64,000 nt of DNA from Entonaema liquescens (taxonomy: Eukaryota > Ascomycota > Sordariomycetes > Xylariales > Xylariaceae): assembly GCA_902805475.1 (NCBI GenBank), contig CADCSX010000003.1:3782001-3846000 (forward strand). Reading direction: 5' to 3'. The number at the start of each line of letters is the position of its first letter. The stretch's first letter is position 1. This document shows, piece after piece, positions 22,838-34,597 of this stretch. The translations under genes were made by a program, and so were the position numbers. The notes below the pieces were generated by a model, which had not been told where the DNA came from, did no database searches, and worked only from the letters and a program-made list of their open reading frames with translations.

Positions 22838-25800
22838 TTACTCCTCATCTATATCTGTCCTTCTTTCTACAATCAGATCCCCAGTTCCTCTAGGCTGCGG
22901 GTCTTCAAGTTCCCAATCTGGTTCTGCCGTTGGTTCTGGTAAAATAGGCCCCTCAACGATCCTACCTACACATCGCGCCTGGAAGTTTGTCGTGATCCAC
23001 GTGGCTAACTTTGGATCGGTCAAATCCTTCCCAGCCCAATTAAATCCTAGGTCATATTCATAGTAATTAGGATACTTCATGAGATCTAAGAATGAGTCAG
23101 TATACCATTCTTAAATATGAACCTTCGCGAAGGGAAATCTTAGTATGATAAACCTACCTCCTACGTTATAGACGTAATCGTCAATAGCAACCCACGCGCC
23201 CTGCAGGCTTTCGTAATTGTCAGATTGAAGGAACTCCCACCTGGGTATATCTAATAATTTTTTATTTGCTAAACCGGCAACGATGAGTTCCTGATGGTTG
23301 GTGAATAACTTAATCAAAGCCGCCGCGTCGCTATCTTGTCTAGTCACGGCGAGCTTAGTGTCTCGGAGGATATACCTATGGAGAGACTCGAAGAGAAGGG
23401 GGTCGTCTTGTTGGAGCGCTATAGAGGTACAAATAATGAGTTAATAGTTAGAGCGTGACCGAGGACTTAGAGGGGACATTACGCTTTATGTCGAACACCC
23501 AATCATGGACTACGACATGAGTTCCCTGTAACTCTTCCCAGGTATACTCCGGAACAAGGTAGCCAACTTGCATAAAATTATAAGCCTGCATAGAAAGGAG
23601 GATTAGTTAACGGCCCATAGATTTTGTAGGTGAGTTCTAAGATTTGGGATATATGGGCTCATTTATATCGGTGGCAGAAAATAATATCTCTAATAGTTAC
23701 TCACTTTCAATATCCCAGGATCATGGTATTGGTCGAATTGGTGAGTAGCGTCGCGTCCCGTGCAGTGTAAAAAAAGTGCAGAGCCTCCGGGATGAAAATG
23801 GAGGTATTCTAAATGAAATGAGCATCTGAGTTCGTAGTAGCTTTTAACATCGAAGAGTAACTAACCCGAAATATCATAGACGCCATTTCCCAATGCAATA
23901 TAGACCCCGTAAGAGGGATTATCATACCACCGTAGCGTTTCTGGTGTGAAATATCGCGTATTCCGCACTGGTTGTGGTACGTGGAGATGCGCACAGATAT
24001 AGGGGTTCAGGCGATCCAGTAGTCGTTGTATCTCAACCTGCGTCCTTGTCAGACTGTTGGATAACTGGCGACCGTAACTCTCAGTCAATGCCTCTTTTTC
24101 TTCGGGAGACCGACTAGGGAAATCTCGGGGGAAGTCAGTAAAGCTCTGGTGATACACGATATATGATATCTACTACGTACTCGTTATGTCATAGATGAGA
24201 GGACCCCAGCTGGTCCAAGCAGGCCGCCCATCCTGTCCATTACGTTCTGCAACCTCCTCTATACGCCTTTGTAGAATTAACTTGCCAATTGGTTGGATAC
24301 TGATGTGAAGTTTCGCACGGAATGCTTCTGCTCTTGCATCTTGAGTCAATGTTGGACCCTGAGGTCCGGTTGCTACCATAGTGTTATAGTCGCTTTCCGT
24401 AGCACCGACAATGTTCAATTCACCTAGGAAACGTTAGCTTCCAGATTTGAACCAGGAAAAGGAGACAGGTAACTCGCCTGTGATGTCAAAAACATCAAAT
24501 CCATCTCTCCCATCCCCTTCGACGACCCAGGCGTCATTGAAAGCCCTATGATTTGCCACATTACCGGGATAGAAGTGTTGAGGATAGTCCCTCTTCAAAG
24601 GTGAAATCCGGGCTTCGTGTCCAAAGGGGCGCCTAAAACCCGTTCCTCCCCATTCCTGTGGTAGGAGCTGTGGACTACTTGGTGCAGAATATAACGGGTG
24701 AAGCAGTGGTGCGTGTTCCCAGGGCACAAAAGCTTTATATCGAAGTGTTATTGGTGTATCGAATGATTGCTTATAACTCCAGGCTGCAGCCCAGCCTGGC
24801 TCGTATGGAGGTACTTTGAAGGAGAATGTCCCCCAGCTATCGGGACTCGGGTTTGAGACGCGTCCCACGTGCAGTTGAATAAAGCAGTCGATAATACTTG
24901 CCAGCCATCCTCTATATGTCGAAGCTGGTTAGAGAGGCGGCTCTACGAGATGTAACAATTGGTATGGAAATGGGTATAACTCACACTGGTGCGCCTAGCT
25001 CAAACTCAACGAACTCAAAAATATGAATGATATGCTTTATGTTATGGGCAAAAGATGTAAACCCTTTGAAGCTCTTTATAATGTCTGGCGGGATAATAGC
25101 CAAGACTGAATTGGGCCCAAAACGACCTCCAATTCCCAGAGTGGTGAACCAAGATATTGCTGCACGACTTGGGTAAAGGGAGAAATCCCTCGGTACCTTT
25201 GTCCGTATCAGGTCGTTCGCGGGATCTCTAGGAACTATGTATACGGGCGTTAGTAGATCATAACCAGGGTTGCGATAGCAGTTCTATGGTTTGACTTAAA
25301 GGTGGACGGAGACTGGGAGTAGTGAACGATCCAACGTACGAGATAATACCATGAGTAAAGATATCAGATAGTAGACGGCAGTGTTGCTAGTAGGTTTTTG
25401 TCCAGCCGGCGGCCTCGTGTTACGTAGGCAGTTTCCTGACAATTCTCGGCAAGCGGCCAAATTACGATTTACGTGGTAGTAGGCGAACTGCTCGACTCTG
25501 TTTATGAATAATACGTGGCTCCAAGGTAACCGTTTCCATTTCGTGTACTCTATATCGTACCACTCACTCCTTACGGACCTTATATGCTCGGATGCGACCG
25601 CCCACCGCATTAAGGCTGATTCATAATCTCCTCTCATCTCAGGAATCCAGTATTCGGGGTTCATAAGTCGGCGGTTCTCATTGACTGCGGGACCACAAGT
25701 TTCCATACCGAACAGAAGAGGCGCCCGGAGCGCAACGCTACCATGCTTAGGTACGATCTCGGTCCAGAAGTCCTCACATATAAGAGCCGAGGCCCATACG

Positions 25801-27975
25801 GCTGGTATTAGGAAATGATAATTACTCGCCTCATCCATTATGAATTTTTGATATATATTATTGTCATAATCCCTTGGTCGTACGGCATAGACGGGACTGG
25901 GGAAAGTTTCGAGTTGGAGGCAGTTTATGAAGCCCCTGTGTCTCCCGCGTATATATTGCCGGATCGGACCACACTGTACCGAACCACCCCAAAGCTGTCT
26001 GGTGAATGAGTGACCCAGCTCTGCGATCCATTCATCGTTGTAGAACTAGTTGATGGTAAGTATGCCGAAAAAGTGAACAGTTCAGCAAAATATATCTTAC
26101 CGGCTCATCATCAGGACGAATTGTCGTGTAGAATCGACACATCCACAATGCGTGCTACTCAGAGTATTTAGTCCCTGCTATTCGAATAAAGATTGAAAGA
26201 TTTTTCCTCAGGCTTACCATAAATTCATGTAGGATCTACAAAAGTGAGAAAGTGATTAGCTGAATACCGTAGCACCACAAGAAAGAGATTTCGTACTAGA
26301 TTAGAGAAGTTGAACAGTTGCATACACCTTTCGGGAACTGTAGTTTCCATTTCAAGTAAGGGTCGTAAGGCATAAGAAACATTATACATAATAACCGCCC
26401 TTCCTACTGCTGTATTAGTATACCTCATTGTGATGGCTTGGGCCGGGTGGGCGAGAGATGTCTCATCGCAGAAACTATGTACGACATTGCGTCTCGTCAG
26501 AGTTTCGATTGCCTGAAGAAGCTGTTCAGGGGACGCTCTCGATTCTTTCGGACGGGGGAACAATCTTGTTTTGAAAGGTCTAGCCTCGGCCGGGAAGTCA
26601 TGACTGGGATTAAATCCAATAGGCACTGGTTTTGTGAATAACAAAGCATCGAGCCTTAATCAAGTATCAGCTACCTGGGTACTTTACAAACGATTCTGGT
26701 AATGTTGATAATGTTGATAATGTTGATAAATAACCTAAATAAAAGAGCTACGTACCATTCATTCTGTTCTTCGCACAGCAGCCGGAGTATACGGCACGCT
26801 ATTTCTATGGCGTGGCTAGTATATTGCCAGATAATAGGATTGTCGACAGTGTACCACGTCTCATCAGGCCACATACTGAAGCCCGGAATAGGCTCACTTA
26901 TGGCGTTCAGAGCATTGTACCTTGAATCTAACCAGTGATCCCTTCCAAAGCATGAAAACCACCGAGTCTCGTCGACGACACTTAGGTGAACCTTAAAGGC
27001 TTCCCATTGATCCCAGTGGCTCTTCGCCCGGTCCTCGTTAGATGGCCACCCGCCAACGAGTGTATCATTAAGAGCGCCTAAACGCCAGGTCTTGACGGAG
27101 GGGCCACTCCATTGGACCTGCTCCCTTTCTGTCCTGAAAAGTCTGTTTAATCCCTCGAGATCCGGCTTTGGTATCGGATCTGTCCACTCTGGAGGTATTG
27201 TGCTAGGGAACTCTGGATTTAAGCTGGAATGAGCTCGACCGTCGGGTCTATTTAGACGGTGATATGGGATTATTGAGATACCATATTTCCTTGCTAATGG
27301 CGTTGTGGGTCTTGTTGGGTCTGGTCGTATGCCTTCGGACTGAAGGACGTCCTGATGGTAGAAGTGAGGCCTCTTCTGAGGTAGATTGGAATATACAATT
27401 GGATTCAGGGGTGTGATTGATGGTTTAGTTAGAGTAAGTGGTTCGAAGGAAGGTATAAAGAATGTATCTGGTGCCTGAGGTGGGACTTGAGGTGGGAGCT
27501 CGGGTGGAAGTTGGGGTGGGAGTTGGGGTGGAAATGGATTTGGACCTGGGTCTGTATAAGGAGTCGGGATTGGATGATAAATAGGTTGAGGAAAGGGAGC
27601 GTGGAATGGGTCGTTAGATCCAGATGAGTTGCCTGGTAAAAATGGATTTGAAGGTGATGGTTTTGGAGGTGGTGGATATGAGGACCTGAATGGATTTGAG
27701 GACCTGAACGGATTGTAGGGAGTAGATTGATTTGGAGGTGTAAGTGAATCTGGAGGAGTAAATTGGTTTGGAGTTAATATTGTTAATGGATTCGGAGTCG
27801 TAAATGGATTTGGAGGTGTAAAAATTGAAGGTGAATCACTTGGAGGTGAATCACTCGGAGGTGAATGAGTTGGAGGTGAAAGATCCGGAGGTGAATGATC
27901 TGGAGGTGTGGAGGGATATTGGAATGGATTCTTCTTCCTCTCAGGTGTAAAAGGGTTCCAATTCGAACCATCCAT
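22838..27975 (-). CDS. HEXXH protein B: zinc-protease-like domain plus five cytochrome b5-like modules
   Basis: Thirteen exons (27975-26756, 26654-26297, 26235-26218, 26154-26101, 26045-25340, 25234-24985, 24911-24478, 24423-24181, 24123-23866, 23808-23705, 23585-23483, 23418-23158, 23085-22838) sum to exactly 1418 codons plus stop. Residues 1-200 are Pro/Ser-rich repeats. HEFMHALWMC lies at about 529-538, its first half on an 18-nt exon, and IAELG (Glu about 559) is a candidate third ligand. Residues from about 990 on hold five modules with cores DVFDITG, LIYDITN, GVYDISE, WVFDIKP and YVYNVGD, each split by a phase-1 intron. Only the third continues into HFHPGG, the cytochrome b5 haem motif, with DATHQFDQYH after it. 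Intron 24477-24424 is GC-AG. It is a paralogue of the gene at 3224-7470. No named family recognised; protease or haem function is inference. Confidence 0.82.
27478..27532. repeat. Coding minisatellite, Pro-rich segment of protein B
   Basis: Imperfect 12-15 nt units of GGTGGGAG/GTTGGGG type, read on the minus strand as PP(Q/E)(L/V) repeats. They lie in the first exon of the gene at 22838-27975 and encode an extended, probably disordered stretch. Confidence 0.7.
27833..27909. repeat. Coding minisatellite, Ser/Pro repeats of protein B
   Basis: About five imperfect 15-nt copies of GGAGGTGAATSACTY, read on the minus strand as (S/T)PP(S/D)(D/H) repeats near the N terminus of protein B. Length variation between strains would be expected. 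Confidence 0.75.
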
Positions 27976-28636
27976 TATGGAGTAACAGAGAAGGGATTTC
28001 CTAGGAGCAATACCAATAAGTCCAAAAATCCAACTTGACGATTAATATTCGAGTAAGAATACATCCTATTGATTACATTGCATTCACTTTAGATAATTAA
28101 ATTATTCCCTATAGTTCCTTTTGACGTTTGCTTTCAACAATCGCGTCTCCTTTGTAAAAGAAAGGTGATGGTCTACAAAGCCGACGCGTGACGCATCCGG
28201 ACCACGGTCTATTGATAGGTACCTAGGATACATTGTTTAGGTAATACTACCTAATTTATGGTGGACGTATTGTATATAGGTATATTTTTAGGTACGCGGG
28301 GGAGGGGCAAGTACCTGGTAGGTTAGGTATGTCAGGTACAATAAGACGTCATAGGTAGATACATACATGTAGTTCATACATTATGAAGTTACCTAAGTTC
28401 AATGCCTTACGTTACCTAGGTAGGTGCATGCTACCTATCACAGCTTAGGTATTTCAGCTATCTCTAAGCTCCTGCCAACCGGTGCCTCTGCCACTGCTTC
28501 TAACTTTCAACTTTCTGCTGGTGGCCAAAAAACTCATCATCTACTTATTTAAAAACTTCGCAGCCTTAACCTTAACATCAATATCAACATCAACCTCAAC
28601 TTCAGCTCTACGAGCATGTGACATTCCAACGCACGA
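27976..28636. promoter_or_regulatory. Divergent promoter region rich in TACCTAGGTA-like words
   Basis: Upstream regions of protein B (minus) and the macrodomain gene (plus). From about 28203 to 28460 the words ACCTAGG, TAGGTA and TACCTA recur on both strands a dozen times or so, a density unlike the flanking sequence. Function is unknown; position suggests promoter elements. Confidence 0.5.
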
Positions 28637-29383
28637 ATGCTTCGTACCGTCTCCAGGATGGCTTATATCTCTGCGTCAGATATCCCCTCTCTTACCTCTC
28701 TTTACCGCGACAACAAATTAGAAGCCCCGAAGCACGCCCCCCTCAACGGCGCATCTCCGGCGTACAATGATCGCATTGGTCTATTCCGCGGCGACATTAC
28801 CACTTTATCCGTTGATGCCATCGTAAATGCTGCCAATACTTCTCTACTAGGTGGCGGTGGCGTTGATGGTGCCATCCACCGTGCTGCTGGTCGCGGCCTA
28901 CGTCTCGAGTGTCGCGGTTTAGGCGGTTGCCCTACGGGCTCGTCTAAGATCACTAACGCATACAATCTCCCTTGTAAAAAGGTCATACATACTGTCGGCC
29001 CCGTTTACGACGATACCAACCCCGCTAAGAGCGAGGCTGCCCTTCGCGGCTGTTACAAGTCCAGTTTGGAGCTTGCCGTACAGAATGATCTGAAGACAAT
29101 TGCCTTTAGTGCTGTTAGCACTGGTGTTTACGGCTATCCAAGCGATGGAGCCGCCCACGTCGCCTGTGACACTGTCAGAAAGTTCATGAACAGCGATGAT
29201 GGTCAGAAACTAGACAAGGTCATCTTCGTTACATTTGAATCAAAGGATGTCCGAGCATATAACGCTATTATACCGTAAGTCCTTTATTCCTTGGCCCAAA
29301 TTTAACATTATATCTGCTCATACATGCTATAATTCAGGCGTCACTTCCCTCCCGCCCCAAGCAATGGGGACGAAACTACCTAG
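28637..29383 (+). CDS. Macrodomain protein (ADP-ribosyl hydrolase type)
   Basis: Macrodomains bind ADP-ribose and the MacroD-type members remove ADP-ribose from acidic residues or hydrolyse O-acetyl-ADP-ribose, the sirtuin by-product. Two exons, 28637-29274 and 29338-29383, give 227 residues; without splicing the last residues are lost. Core motifs are GDITTLSVDAIVNAANTSLL, GGGGVDGAIHRAAG and the phosphate loop STGVYGYP. The ATG at 28658 (MAYISASD) is an equally good start; the first seven residues add nothing conserved. The domain fills the whole protein. A catalytic-type macrodomain is suggested by the Asn of NAAN and by GGGGVDGAIH. Confidence 0.93.
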
Positions 29384-29787
29384 GTACTCGGAAAAGCACC
29401 GAAGACACCGATATTTATACCAGCGAGCTTCCCGATGCGCCTCCTACTAAACCTGTATGCCTTTAATTAGGCGCCAACGAGCCCGGGAAAATCGCGATAA
29501 TTAAGATTCTTATAAACAAAAGGGTTACTACATGTTTCGAGGGGAAAATGATACTGATAGTCTGGCACTATGTAGGGTGCCTACCTCCCTACATTGGGGA
29601 GTCGCATGCAGTATGGAAATGAGATGTGCTATCAAACATTAATTTCAATGTCTAACAAGGTAATTGTCCGTGGAGTTTATGCGACAGGGTGGCTTCTAAG
29701 TGATTCCCTTAAAAATGGGACATTTATCTTTGAAAAGGCTGCGTTGAGCCATGCAATTCGAATTACACAAAACCTTTTCACTTACTC
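29384..29787. other. Convergent 3' flanks
   Basis: The interval between the stop codons of the macrodomain gene and the convergent aldo/keto reductase gene. I see nothing but presumptive untranslated sequence. Confidence 0.5.
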
Positions 29788-30963
29788 TTATCCAAAGAGC
29801 ACTTCTTCCGTATCGTAAGTGTATTCCATTGGCAATTGCCAATATGTTTCCATATCCCCCTTAGCTGCTTTCCATGCTTGCTGTAGCACTTGGAGTAGCT
29901 CTGTGTCTAGCGGCCCTCTTTCAAGGTAGTCTAAGTTGTCCTTTAGTTGTTGTAGGTTGGAGAAGCCGATCACGATCCCATCGTGACCTTCGCTAACCTG
30001 AAGCATCGAGTGGTGTACTAGCCAGCGCATAGCTACCTCTAAGGGATTCAGAGCTCGTGCCTCAGCAGCTTCACGAATCAGCCGCGCTCCCTCAATTATA
30101 CCGTCTCTGAAGTACCGCCCTCGCGTCAAATGCTGAAATGGTCCAGCCGCATACCTTCCTTCCTTCGGATCATCGTTCTTCGACGTGATCCGACCGAGAA
30201 GGAATCCTCCTCCTGTCGGACTATACACATCGACAGCAATACCATAACGACGACAAGTTGGAATCAATTCGTCCTCGATGGTTCGGAATAGACAGTTGTA
30301 TATAGCCTGGTATACAGTCGGCCTTACCCACCCATTGTGCTTACACGTCATGACAATCTCGGCTACCTCGAAAGAAGCGTAGTTACTGAGACCCAGCCGT
30401 GAGAATTTACCCGCTTTATGCAGTCTATCTACGGCTTCGAGCGTAGTTGCAAAAGGGACAGATCGGTCCTATGGACGTATTAGTTAGAGAGACACATAAC
30501 GTTATCGGTTCCCGGTTCACAATGCTTCGCAGCAGGGGGGCTTCATTACCGGTGCATGAAGGTAGAGAATCTGGGTTTATGTTAGTCCCGTTTGTTGTAA
30601 CACTTGTGACTTCTGTTAATTCGTTTCTTGTGCACGTACGTCTACAGAATCTGTTCCAAGCTCCTCTAGGCACGTGTTAAAAGCACTTGTAAGCTCCTCA
30701 GGGTTATGCGATCCTGGTGGTAACGGCCAGAGTTTGGTGCCTATAGATAAACCTCTTTCCTTCCATCCAGCCTGTTTCGTAAATGCTTCTTGCTTTCCGC
30801 CGATATAGAGGCGTGCCGTGTCAAGTTCACGATAGCCCCGCTCCTGAAAAATGTCAAGGGCTTTCTTGAAATCATCTAGGTCTGTCATACGCGCCCCAGG
30901 ACTTCCCTCAGGACCAATGACCATGAGGCCAAGGATTATACGCGGCTTAGCTTGAGCTGCCAT
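29788..30963 (-). CDS. Aldo/keto reductase with catalytic histidine on a 21-nt micro-exon
   Basis: NADPH-dependent reductase of aldehydes or ketones, (beta/alpha)8 barrel, cytosolic. Exons 30963-30640, 30570-30550 and 30468-29788 sum to 341 residues. The tetrad is visible: Asp and Tyr in LDTARLYIGG (about 48-55), Lys in GTKLWP (about 78) and His in ILYLHAPD (about 113). The 21-nt middle exon encodes ILYLHAP and is phase 0 on both sides, with CAG acceptor and GTAATG donor; skipping it stays in frame but removes the catalytic His. C-terminal GIVIGFSNLQQLKDN is the usual cofactor-phosphate region. Overall it resembles the AKR7 (aldehyde-reductase) branch. It is divergent from the aminotransferase-fold gene at 32215. 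Confidence 0.92.
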
Positions 30964-32214
30964 TTTGGGTTGATTAGGTACGAATCACTGGAAATATTCC
31001 GTGTTGTAAAGATAGAATATATTGAACCAGGAACAATGGACTTGGGGTTCATAAAATTGGTAATATACCTATTCAGAACAGATAACCGAGATAACTCATG
31101 GCTAATATTCTCTTAGTCTTATAGTATACTCGGCATTCCTTTCTCCCCGCACTACCGATATAGAATGGTCGGAATTGTCGTAGAAAATGGAGGCAGCGCA
31201 TACCACCCGAGCGGGGAATAGCCGCTAGCGACACTTCTAACATTAGAAGTGTATATATACCTAAGATAAATGTATCTATTCTGGTACGAAGGAACCACTA
31301 TACTCGTGGGAGAATGGAAGAATTATGAGATACTAAAGCGTAGGTGACGTTAGGGCACGAGGGATCGCGAACGGGGAAAGGATAGTTTATGCAAAACATT
31401 ATCGTGGATTTATATAACTAGATGAAGAAAGTAACGAAAAACGAAAAGCTCATATATTTAGGTATTTACCATCTATCAAACTGCCGATATAGATACAACT
31501 AGTGTATTAGACGATAGGTATTAAGTCTTGAGCTCGAGTATATAAGTTGCTCTATATTTTGGTATCCTAGTAACGCTTTAGGGGGGGTCACCACTAGCAT
31601 CCTTCGACATTATAATAACTACCAACTCATAGGAAATTTATATTCATCGTTCACCTATCAAAGTAGAATATGAGCTCGCCTTCTCGGATATCAAAGTCTT
31701 TAAGGTTACTTAGGAAAGCGAACACTTATGAGGATGACAGCATGCCTGATACTAAGAGTTAGGTAATCTAATTTTCGTTAAGGGCGTTGTAAGGACGGTT
31801 ATAGTAAAGAAACAAAGAGCGACAGGATAACTGCAATTTTAAATGAGAACAGCGACGAATGAGTCCAAATAATATTGACGTAGACCATCTTGGACCGCGA
31901 ATACCCGAGGCGCATTCCCGCGATCGGCCTAGAAATATATTCGATATCGGAGTAGAGCATAAGGGATGTATGTATTGTTCGCGCCCTTCTATGCTTGTAG
32001 GTGGGGCTTGGTATTGTTTAACAGTGACTAATAACTAATACTATCATACGGAAACGTGTATGATGATAGGCATTGGTCAACAGATTCTATATAAGGTCTT
32101 GGAGTCCTTATGATCTAGTAGTAATCACTACACTGTAGAGTATCCGCAGGCGTGATAGATTGATCGTCTATACTTCATGAGCACTAGTAGGATACTTGCA
32201 AAAGACAGTTCAAT
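30964..32214. other. Divergent intergenic region
   Basis: About 1.25 kb between the start codons of the aldo/keto reductase (minus) and the class V aminotransferase-fold gene (plus). AT-rich, no coding or RNA feature visible. It should contain both promoters. Confidence 0.5.
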
Positions 32215-33608
32215 ATGACTATTGATAGCAACAACTTGGACATAACAGTGGCGGGCGATAAAGCACCGAATAGACTGGGGGATAAACTACACATATTCGG
32301 CAAGAGAGCTCTTCAACATTTTGACTTTGCTCCAAGCAATCGCAATTTGAATCATGGTAGGTGATCCTCAATATCTAGTTGTACGGACTCACTAAGTCTT
32401 TAATAGGCTCCTTTGGGGCGAGCCCACGCGAAGTTAGAAATAAACTTCGCCAATACCAAGATCGTACTGAAGCGACTCCTGACGCCTTCATTCGTTACGA
32501 ATTACCCGACATTCTCAACGAATGTCGAGAATCCGTAGCGAAGTTGCTCAGGGCACCAACAGACACGATAGTGCTTGTGCCTAACGCTACGGGCGGAGTG
32601 AATACCGTCCTTCGAAACATCGACTGGAATGATGACTCCAAGGATGAGATTCTCTATTTTAGCACTATTTATGGTGCATGCGGAAAGACCATTGACTATC
32701 TTGTCGACTCGAGCCGTGGTCGGATTTCATCGCGAGAAATACAGATAGCTTATCCGTGCGAAGACGACGATATTATTTCCGCCTTCCGGGATGCAATTGA
32801 TGATGCCAAAAAGGAGGGGAAGCGAGCAAAGATTTGTGTCTTCGACACGGTATCTAGTCTCCCGGCTGTTCGATTCCCTTTCGAGAATATCACAAAGGTC
32901 TGCAAAGAAGAAGAGATCTTGAGCCTGGTAGATGGTGCTCAAGGCGTTGGGATGCTTCATCTCGATCTGGAGACTCTGGATCCCGATTTCTTCGTTTCGA
33001 ATTGCCATAAATGGCTTTACGTACCGAGAAGCTGCGCCGTCCTATACGTCCCGTTTCGAAATCAAGCATTGATAGCATCGACAGTGCCAACTTCTCACGG
33101 ATATGTATCCAAGTCCGGCGAGAGGTTCAACCCGCTACCGAAGGGCCATAAGTCACCTTTTGTCAACAACTTTCAATTCATGGGAACGCTAGACACAAGC
33201 GCTTATCTCTGTGTGAAAGATGCGATGGTATGGCGGGAGAAGACATTCGGCAGCGAGGATAACATAATCAGGTATACCCATGGATTGGCCAGAGAAGGGG
33301 GCAAAAGAATCGCGCAGATTCTTGGAACTGAGGTCATGGACAATAAGTCCGGCACGATATCGCAGTGTGCGACAACGAATGTTGCATTGCCGTTGGCACT
33401 CGACAAGGCATCTCGCGCATCGGCATGGATGATGGAGAAGCTGGTCTACGAATACAAGACATTTATCCCATTATTCACACATAACGGTCGCACATGGGTG
33501 AGGGTAAGTGCGCAAACTTATCTGGATATTGAAGATTTCGAGTGGGCTGGCCAGGTTCTCCGTGAGCTGTGCGAGAGAGTCGAAAAGGGGGAAAGCAATG
33601 AAGCGTAA
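32215..33608 (+). CDS. PLP-dependent class V aminotransferase-fold enzyme (Egt2 / isopenicillin-N-epimerase-like)
   Basis: Two exons, 32215-32356 and 32407-33608, encode 447 residues; the intron (GTAGGT donor) splits the motif NLNHGSFGASP. The fold uses pyridoxal phosphate bound to Lys in FVSNCHKWLYVPRS (about 253); other contacts are NATGGVNTVL (about 108), the HD-like VDGAQGVGM and TWVRVSAQ near the end. Fungal proteins with this start and with FIRYELP after it include Egt2, the hercynylcysteine sulfoxide lyase of ergothioneine synthesis; many are also labelled isopenicillin N epimerase. No egt1 gene lies in this window, so the pathway assignment is tentative. No targeting signal is visible. 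Confidence 0.88.
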
Positions 33609-33703
33609 ACCATCGAAGTTCCTTAACCTCTTTGCTTAAAAAAAAAGCTGTTGGTTCTATACTGAATGACAATATATAAAATATTTACCAGCAAAATTCA
33701 AGT

Positions 33704-34597
33704 TCAATTTCGTCTATAAGCATGTCTCCGAACGCCTGCAACATCAACGTTCGCTCGGTACACGTTGCCAGTAGATCCTTCATCTCGAATGGAAGTAATG
33801 AACATAGTCTTCATATCTTTCCCACCAAATGCAGGACATGAGCACATCTTTGCGCCGGGTACGACACACGTCGCTGTCACCTTTCCCTCAGGTGATAGCC
33901 TGACGATCTTGCCCTGAGAGTTTGCAGCCACCCGGACGTGACCTTCTACGTCGACTGCTAAACCGTCCGGCATACCTCCACACTCGAGCTGCGCAAAGAG
34001 TCTCTTATTGGTAGCTTTTCCACTCTCAACATCAAAGTCGTACCGATAGATCTTTCCTGCCGGCGTGTCGCAAAGGTACATGGTCTTATCATCTGGAGAC
34101 CAAAGAGGACCGTTCAACACCGGCGATCGATCTCCATCTGACACGTCTTCCGCCTTGTCACCCTGTAAACGCCAGAGTCGACCAATTTTGCTCTCCTCGT
34201 CCCAAGCCATGGTGCCAGCCCACCATCTCCCTCGAGCGTCAATTGCGCCGTCATTCATCCGGACCTTATCGTCTAGGCTCGCATCCTCTACATGGCGGAC
34301 ACCGGCGATCGGAGTTAGTGTCCCTTTGATTGGATCAAGTAAAGCAAACCCCAATCTTGTTTGAGCGGCCAGCAAGTTGGACTCTCCGTCTACGACATCA
34401 AGTCTGGTGATAGGTTCGTCCATTTCGAGTGCATGTCTTCCATCCCAACCCTTGAAAAGCGGCACCCTGTGTACTAGTTTGTTCTTTATGTCGACGAAGA
34501 AGAATGTGTCGTCATGGGCACGGTATAAAGGGCTTTCGCCTAATCCTGATCCGGAGGGTAGCCATTCTTCGGCGGTATATTGTTTCGTCCCCGGCAT
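33704..34597 (-). CDS. SMP-30/gluconolactonase-like beta-propeller
   Basis: Single-exon gene, 297 residues, the typical length of the SMP-30/regucalcin family, which hydrolyse sugar lactones with a divalent metal. Metal-ligand positions are visible: Glu in GLGESPLY (about 20), Asn in VRMNDGAIDARGRWWAGTM (about 114), and Asp in WSPDDKTMYLCDT. There is no signal peptide. It converges with the aminotransferase-fold gene (95 nt between stop codons) and lies close to a secreted sugar dehydrogenase-like gene; lactone is a product of such dehydrogenases, but a functional link is inference. Confidence 0.93.
   Translation of the reverse strand: MPGTKQYTAEEWLPSGSGLGESPLYRAHDDTFFFVDIKNKLVHRVPLFKGWDGRHALEMDEPITRLDVVDGESNLLAAQTRLGFALLDPIKGTLTPIAGVRHVEDASLDDKVRMNDGAIDARGRWWAGTMAWDEESKIGRLWRLQGDKAEDVSDGDRSPVLNGPLWSPDDKTMYLCDTPAGKIYRYDFDVESGKATNKRLFAQLECGGMPDGLAVDVEGHVRVAANSQGKIVRLSPEGKVTATCVVPGAKMCSCPAFGGKDMKTMFITSIRDEGSTGNVYRANVDVAGVRRHAYRRN

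Noticed and set aside
24121..24180. A 33-35 nt intron after YDIT in protein B
   Set aside because: Too short for fungal splicing; using GAG at 24126-24124 as acceptor gives 57 nt, a TACTGAC branch point and the sensible join DITNFPSRSPEEK.
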